From Corbicula japonica (taxonomy: Eukaryota; Mollusca; Bivalvia; Venerida; Cyrenidae), in NCBI GenBank assembly GCA_038501625.1, contig JAZAYU010000010.1, positions 930,001 through 994,000 on the forward strand: 64,000 nt of DNA, given 5' to 3'. Positions within the stretch are counted from its first letter, which is position 1. Every line of letters starts with the position of its first letter. Shown piece after piece: positions 57,291 through 64,000 of this stretch. The position numbers and the translations under genes are program-made. A model generated the notes under the pieces. The model was not told the origin of the DNA, made no database searches, and saw only the letters and a list, made by a program, of their open reading frames with translations.

Positions 57291-60200
57291 GTTTAAATTG
57301 TAACTTACACAACCGTTTTTCAAAACAGCCGAACAACATACTTAGAAGATCTTCAAGGACCGATAAAGAAAACTGTCTTGGCCACACATGCCCCCAAAAT
57401 GAAGAAAATTAATTTAACTAATCCTGCTTTTAAAAGTTATCAACAAGTCGTATATAAGTTTGCGGCACACCAAATGAAAAGCTCGTTTATATAGCTACCC
57501 GAGCGCGAAGTAACTGCGTCTAACACACGTCTTAACCACACAGCAGGACCGCACTTGAAGCGCTCCACCGCAAAGTACGCTTTTGAACAGAACAGAACAA
57601 AACAAATCGTTTATTTCAAACATAACCTGGTAAGATTGTACATGATTATTTGCATATGTAAACTCGAACAGTTTTTGTAACGGTGGCTGAGTGTGAATTC
57701 AGGTTGTTCGAACTGATTAAATCAACAATTAAAATATTACGATAATAAGAAAGCAACATGAAATAACATTAACTTAATGCAGTTTTAATTTCATGATTTC
57801 TGTAAACAGTTTCGACATTTTGAAAAAATAAACAAACAAACAAATTAACAGCAGTGTCTTAACTCAGACACACATGCTTATATTAAACATTTTTTTTGAA
57901 AGTAAAACATCGGGTAGAAATATCAGTAGTAAAGATTAGTTATATTGATATTTGTTTAAACATATTTTATTTCCATTAAAATGAGTACATTTATCACATA
58001 TACAGTTCACAAGAATTGATGAAAAAACGATCAGACCACAAGTTCTATCAACATTAGTGATGGCCTTCCCCTATTAATGTAAGAACAACTTTAATTAAAA
58101 GAATACTTTATCAAATTTATAGGAGTAACCTTATTAATATCAGGGAATCTTTTCAAAACAGATGTAAACAACATAGATGTATACAATGTAAATGTGTTGG
58201 GAAAAGGAGTATGAAAAAATACTCCGTCCTTTCACGTTATAATTTTACGGCTTAATGCTGTCCTTGCAGTTGTATTTATTTTGATAACATACTAACAGGT
58301 TTTATTGTAATTATAGTTACTAGGTACAAGAAAATATAACAATTACGGATTGGCTCGCAAAAACTCACCAGTTAAATAAACAACTTAAGAACGTATACTT
58401 TTGAAACGCTACCCGGTTGTTCATGAAAATTTTGTATTTTATGGTTTACTTTTGACGCAAATAACACAATTCTACATATCCGTCTTAGCGATCACAGTCA
58501 TGTTGTAAGATTATTTGCATTTATTCATATTTATCCATCTATATCTGGGTGGTTTTCTTTTACGTACTCTGCGTGAAATCTCAAATCTTTTCATTTCTCG
58601 CACATGACTCGCTTAAAATATTAGAAATTAGCATCAAATTTGAATTTTTTGAGGTTACTCACATTTGCAAAAAGCTTTACGTTTTGTTCGCAAATCTTTT
58701 AATTATTTATTTTGATAAATATTTAAATCCTGAGTTAAAAGGATTCCTGCTGTTGATAAATTTATTTTAACGCAAAAACTCATCCTCAAAATTAAAAAAT
58801 AAAATGAATAAATTCGTTTTACTGAATTTAATTCTCTTACCTTGTCGAATTATAACTAGAACTTGAGTAAAATGAAAAAAAAATGCTGGGTCATTATTTT
58901 CCTAATAATTCCACTAAGTGCATATTTATTTGTAAGAATTAGGGCCACACGCAAAAATTCTGCAGCTAATAAAACTTGTCTGGATTTATAAATTTCATTT
59001 ATTTGTTTATTTTTAACATAGACGGAAAAAAATGTGTATGCGTTAATTCCAAAAGAGGTACAGGAAATTTTGCGTTTCCGGGTATTTTCTTAGATGTAAA
59101 AAGATTAGTGTATTAATGGTATCAAAAGAAGCGTAGGTCTTTCGTTGGGATTACTTTGTTTTGACTTGCGCGTATCCGCTTGGCTACTGTTGAATATACA
59201 AACAAATTAAAATGTTTAAACAAACAAATTAAAGTTAAGCCTTTGCATACGCAACTCAGAAAAAAGATCAAATATTCCAAAAACATCATTTTATTGGAAG
59301 GAATGTAACTAAGAATTTATCAACAAATATTATGAAAAAGATATTGTTATGTTAAGCTTAGAAGATAAGAGCAGTTCGTGTATGTTTTTTTCTACTACGG
59401 CATCACATTTCGCTTGGGTTAAATTTTCGGGAAATTCGCATGTTTCGCGATAACTGACGGTGCGCAATATTTATCCCCAACGAATTCAAACCATTGGACA
59501 TCTTATCTAATCAGCAGAATATAATTGCGTAACTCCGTTGTGTAAATGTAATTCATGCTTTCTGCGCGAAATTTCATCCCCGTGAAATTTAATTGTACCA
59601 CAGTATATTTTGCAATATCAGACAACTTTATTAGAAAAACTATTTTTTATCATTTTTCATTTGTATTATTTCACCAAACCTCTAAAATATCTAAAATGTA
59701 CTTTTTTAATTTAATCATCTGCAAGGAAACGTCTATACTAAATATCTTTTAGAAACTAATACAGAAATCATAGACATTATTCAGAGACAAGTTTTGTAAC
59801 TTGTATAAGATCTTTCAAAGTAAGAAGAATTTATAAAGAAAATGAGCTATAAAGAATAAATGACAGGGAAAAACATACAGTCACTTTAAATCTTTTATAA
59901 GTAATTTTTTTAACATTACCAAATCACCACACGATAATTGCATATACTCGTATATCGGTGAAACGGAATAAGTGAGTTGAATACACAAGTTGTACACGAA
60001 TTTAAGATACATTTATTATGACACCAGCTTTATTATGACACCAGCTTTAACTTAGTAAGAGTCAAGTTAATGCAGTTAGACATCGTGTATTGTTTTACAA
60101 TACACATCGTGTATTGCGTGTTACTGTATTTGCATCCATGGGTTCAAGACTTCAATTGTAGCGATCGTCTGAAGAAACATCCATGTTCATACTGCTGCTG

Positions 60201-61217
60201 AATCTCTCTTTTTTTTCAAAAGTGTTTGAAAACCATCATCTAATAAGCAGTTAGCATCAAACTTTGGTAGAATCGTATTTTATTATATACAGACAAAATT
60301 ATTTTAAATTTTAGTGTACAATGCAAACACAAATGACAATCACAGCATTTTGTGTAAAATACCACACTACATATTATGGAAAAATGCACTGTTTCTTTCA
60401 GTATAAATTGTTCTCTCTACTGACCAAAGTCAATCAGTTTAATGCAATATATTTTCACGTAAACATCAAGTCATAAAATAGTGCCCTGTAATTATTGTTC
60501 TAAAGTTACCATTTCATGGGAGTTGAAGCAAAATCATAACGTGCACCGACACGACGCCGCTTGCCGCTCTTAAAGTATCAGACAACAACGCAATAAACAG
60601 GCAAAGAAGCAAATATTTTAGTTGAAAACTTGTAAACAAGTGAAGCATTCGAATGGGGTGAAATATGCATATCAGGAATTGGTACAACCAGAAAAAACAC
60701 AGCCTCCCCACGCAGCCAAATAAAAAGTAAACAAGAACATGAGTTTATAAGAGAATCAATTGTCAATTTCAAATTAGACACAACAAACAATTAACGATAA
60801 AGAGAACCCTTGGGGTTACCGCCTTGGAACAGTCAGAGAAAGAACGCAATCGATGCAGACTTGCACAATTGACTCGAAGAATGAATCACCCAACCATGAA
60901 AGAATCAGAGTCTTGTCAAAATTTGATCTAGTGGTCCTATATCAACATGCAGTTTTGTCATCATGAAGGGTTTATTGCATACCTTTATATTTATCTGTTT
61001 GCTACAAAGCGCACACCTGGGCGAAAGTGTGGTTCACTGTCATACACTTCAGTATTTATATCGTTTTACATTGGTTCCTTTGCAAAATGTAATTATCTTC
61101 TTTGAGCATTTTAATTTAGAAAACAATACAAGTCATACATTTCTTGCTGGTCCATATGGTGCCAATGCACATACATTTTGATAGACAGGTTTACAGCTAA
61201 ATTCAGATTGTATAAAT
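57291..61217. other. Downstream flank, no recognised gene
   Basis: AT-rich. An A-rich AACAGAACAGAACAAAACAA stretch at 57585 leading into TCGTTTATTTCAAAC looks like a minus-strand retroelement tail. The segment near 60770-60835 (CACAACAAACAATTAACG, GGGGTTACCGCCTTGGAA) matches 6668-6730, a further low-copy repeat. Confidence 0.45.
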
Positions 61218-61525
61218 AGTTGAAAAAGAAACTGTGAAAGCCACTACAAATAATTACAATATTCAAGGCTCCTTTCGATTGAGCATGATTAATAATGGTA
61301 AAGCATATCACTGTCCACTCAATCAAGACACTGGTAGAGCAAAACATAACATTTATACAAATATACGAATCGTACTCAACAGCATTCAAATGGCGTAATT
61401 GGTAAGAGTATTGATTGAATGTACGGGGAAATTTTTAATAGCCGCCACACGGCACAAACAATGCAACTGTGATATTAAAAAAGATAGAAAAAGAACTTTA
61501 AAATCCAGCGAAACTAACTTCAGAT
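61218..61525 (+). repeat. Dispersed repeat family B, full length
   Basis: Begins AAAAGAAACTGTGAAAGCCA, passes GATTGAGCATGATTAATAAT and GTACTCAACAGCATTC, reaches GCCGCCACACGGCACAAACA and ends with a second GAACTTTAAAATCCAGCGAA. The start motif therefore recurs directly at the end. Confidence 0.8.
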
Positions 61526-62686
61526 TGTTGCAATACTCTTTATAAAAATGCGAAACAGAAATATTATATTTTTTACAAGAAACGTTTTTCAGGATAATTG
61601 CAATGAGTTCTTTGGATTGCTTTACCAATATGTCCTTCTAGCACACGATCAGAAAAGTGAATGCAACGTACGAGGCAGTAAAAAGCTGTCACTGAGCATT
61701 CTTGTCGGACTTGCCTTCAAAACAACTTATTGTACATTCCCGCAATGCACATCAAAAGACATAACAATAAAGTTTAGGTATTTGAAGCTAATAAATCAAG
61801 TTTAATGTTTAATACATCACTTTGCTACACGAATAAATGACACCTTAATTATTATTGCAAGTATACGTCTTGCACGGTTACATCAAAGTAACACATTTCG
61901 CCAGGCAATAAGCAGGATTTTACTTTATGTAATACATTCAACAAAGAATAAAAATTTCGATATGAATTTGTTATAAATCATGGTTGTCTATTTTGATTTC
62001 CGTCTGCTATATTTTCAGTTTAAATGATGTTTAAAATGCACAAGAACGTGCATGTTTAATAACATAATTAATACCTGTCGGTTCTTGGATATTAATCATA
62101 ATAGACCAAAGTATGGTTCATTGACTTGTGCCGTTTTATAAACAGACGACGTCATAATATTTATTTTAACGTTATTTTCACCGTTGTGTCTTTTTAAGTC
62201 ACTACTATTAATTGTGCGAAAAAAATGTCTTTGTAAATATTTTTGACATTTTCAGTTGTTGATAACAAACATGTTTTCTTTTTCATTTACTATTACAAAT
62301 ATTGTTACATATTTCCACAGTAATTAAGTACAGGATAGAGTTTTCTACAGAAACAGAAGCCATAATGAGCGCAGCGACTTAGAAGAGGTCCTATATTTGT
62401 AGCCATGCGCATGTGCAGTTAAAAATAGATCGATCTATTTTGTTCGTTATAAAATATGGTTAACTTTGTGACATCATTCCAACTTTGTGACGTCATTTCA
62501 ATTCAAGAACGACGAGGACTTCCCGAGGACATATTGCGCATCTTATCGTTAATAACTACAAAGTTTGGTCCTGAAAATGTCAAAAGAGAAGACATTCATC
62601 CACGTTACTGCCTAATATTTGCATTGCACAACACAGATAACCAGAACAATGGAAGTGAAAATATCAAAGAGTTGCCCCATACCCAG

Positions 62687-62851
62687 GAGGAACAGTCTTT
62701 ATTTAGAAAACAATAACCAACTACAGACAATTAGGGGACAGGAGGTACAGTCTTTATTTAGAAAACAATAACCAACTACAGACAATTAGGGGACATGAGG
62801 TACAGTCTTTATTTAGAAAACAATAACCAACTACAGACAATTAGGGGACAG
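62687..62851. repeat. Three near-identical 55-bp tandem units
   Basis: Units start at 62687, 62742 and 62797, each GAGG[A/T]ACAGTCTTTATTTAG followed by AAAACAATAACCAACTACAG and ACAATTAGGGGACA. They differ at only one to three bases, so the expansion is recent. Confidence 0.95.
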
Positions 62852-62930
62852 ATACGTACTTAACAAATTTACTACATTGTAACCACTTTTGGTAATTAAA
62901 AGGTAGACGACGGTTAGGTGCTGCCAACAG

Positions 62931-63100
62931 TAAGATCCGGGGGGGGTCAATAGGGTTCCTGAAACCCACATGTGCAGCAATATTTAATTTTTATGGGGTT
63001 TTTGGCTATGAAGTTGGAAATGATGATGTAACTACCCTAAGACTGCCCTTACGAGGCTCCATTCTAGAAATTTTGCATCCGACCCTGTATCAAATATGTG
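62931..63100. repeat. Dispersed repeat family C
   Basis: GATCCGGGGGGGGTCAATAG, GCAATATTTAATTTTTATGG, TGAAGTTGGAAATGATGATG, TAACTACCCTAAGACTGCCC and GCATCCGACCCTGTATC. GATCCG near the left end is roughly mirrored by ATCCGACC at the right. Confidence 0.85.
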
Positions 63101-64000
63101 CGCCGTGGAACTTGTTGTCAAGCCATCCAGTTCATAGTTTGAATAAACGCTTATTACATGTGTTTAGCCGTTTCAGTTTAATAAGTGAAACTACAATCTA
63201 CAAAAAGAAGAAAAACATTATGTAAATACATGGAAATCACGAGCGTTACAAGCGTACGAACTGCGACATGTTAGTGTGGTGGCCATACATGATGAGTTCT
63301 ATTGTGTTGTAACAGTGGGTAGTTACTTGGATGAATTGTATATGCACATGTCACAATAGGTCGTTTGGTTCAATTCCATTACCTCTATGTCAAATCTGCA
63401 TATTTCCTAATCGAAAGGCTTACGATTTGCATGTTTTTCAAATTATTAATTGATTAACATTGTGTTACCCAGTATGTTAAAAAGATATTGTTGTAACCAC
63501 ATTCAAAGAACCAATCCTTCTTAATTAGACCGTGGAAGTTACACCAGCATAATAAACTGAAGCAAGCAACACCAAAACGCAAGAATGTGTTCTCATCACA
63601 CTAATTTGACAAGCACCAGGTAAACACATCTATGGGTTGACAGTTGACACCAAAGCTCCGTTTAACGACGAAATGGTAACAGGGACCTCGCAATAGAACC
63701 AAAAGCTCCAAACCGCAAATTTCCTGGGGTAATACAAGAAGCCCGATAGAGCGAACCGCCAAAACATGCAAAGTAGATAACATATCATACGTGATAAATG
63801 CTGTCGACGACGACCTAAAGAAGAATTCAAAATGCTTTTGGACGTATGTCGCGAGCATGAATCGAAAATCTAAAATTGTTTTCTCTTCAACTAAAAAGAC
63901 TTTCTCCAAATTTACAATAATCACAACATCAGACGATCAAAATAAAAGTTTTATGCATATAACAGAATTTGAAAACAGAAGTTAAAACTATTTCGAAAAA
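63101..64000. other. No recognised gene
   Basis: Moderately AT-rich. Overlapping short ORFs on both strands (63601-63985) show no recognisable domain. Confidence 0.5.

Overview
The window is a single metazoan locus: the Pax6 eye and nervous-system transcription factor gene, on the + strand, inside AT-rich, repeat-rich, intron-heavy DNA. Ten coding exons can be assembled by eye from 23962 to 51106. Every junction has GT/AG ends and consistent phase, and together they encode a 474-residue protein: N-terminal extension, paired domain, linker, paired-class homeodomain with Ser50, Ser/Pro/Thr-rich tail, and a terminal [11 protein letters not shown] motif. The protein flavour and the repeat content (short foldback elements, dispersed ~300-bp repeats, ATT microsatellites) suggest a lophotrochozoan, most likely a bivalve mollusc. 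The host assignment is inference.

Layout. 1-23893: no recognisable protein gene. This upstream flank (or non-coding 5' introns of Pax6) holds an A/C-skewed tract, five copies of a palindromic foldback element, several copies of a ~300-bp dispersed repeat, a bivalve-type tandem composite repeat (8300-9225), a ~97-bp minisatellite (10590-11160) and a GC-richer block (15090-15575) that could be a promoter or 5' exon. 23894-51106: Pax6 exons and introns. 51107 to about 52200: 3' UTR with AATAAA signals. 52200-64000: downstream flank with a triple TAATCCGCGG-type repeat, candidate foldback elements, more dispersed repeats and a 3 x 55-bp tandem array. No tRNA, rRNA, CRISPR array or bacterial-type gene was seen.

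Most notable observations. (1) A head-to-tail ~160-bp duplication (49587-49906) copied the 3' end of intron 7 with the first part of exon 8, giving two nearly identical acceptors and exon starts. The upstream copy can be spliced in frame only as a 32-nt exon joined directly to exon 9. (2) The first part of the paired domain, split in vertebrates around alternative exon 5a, is one uninterrupted 347-nt exon here. (3) Introns 1 and 2 each carry a perfect tandem duplication of a TCACGTGA-containing motif. (4) Dispersed repeats lie within tens of bases of Pax6 splice sites. (5) The paired domain has an unusual Cys-Arg-His-Val segment in its second subdomain.

All calls come from reading the sequence alone. 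No alignment, transcript or database search was run.
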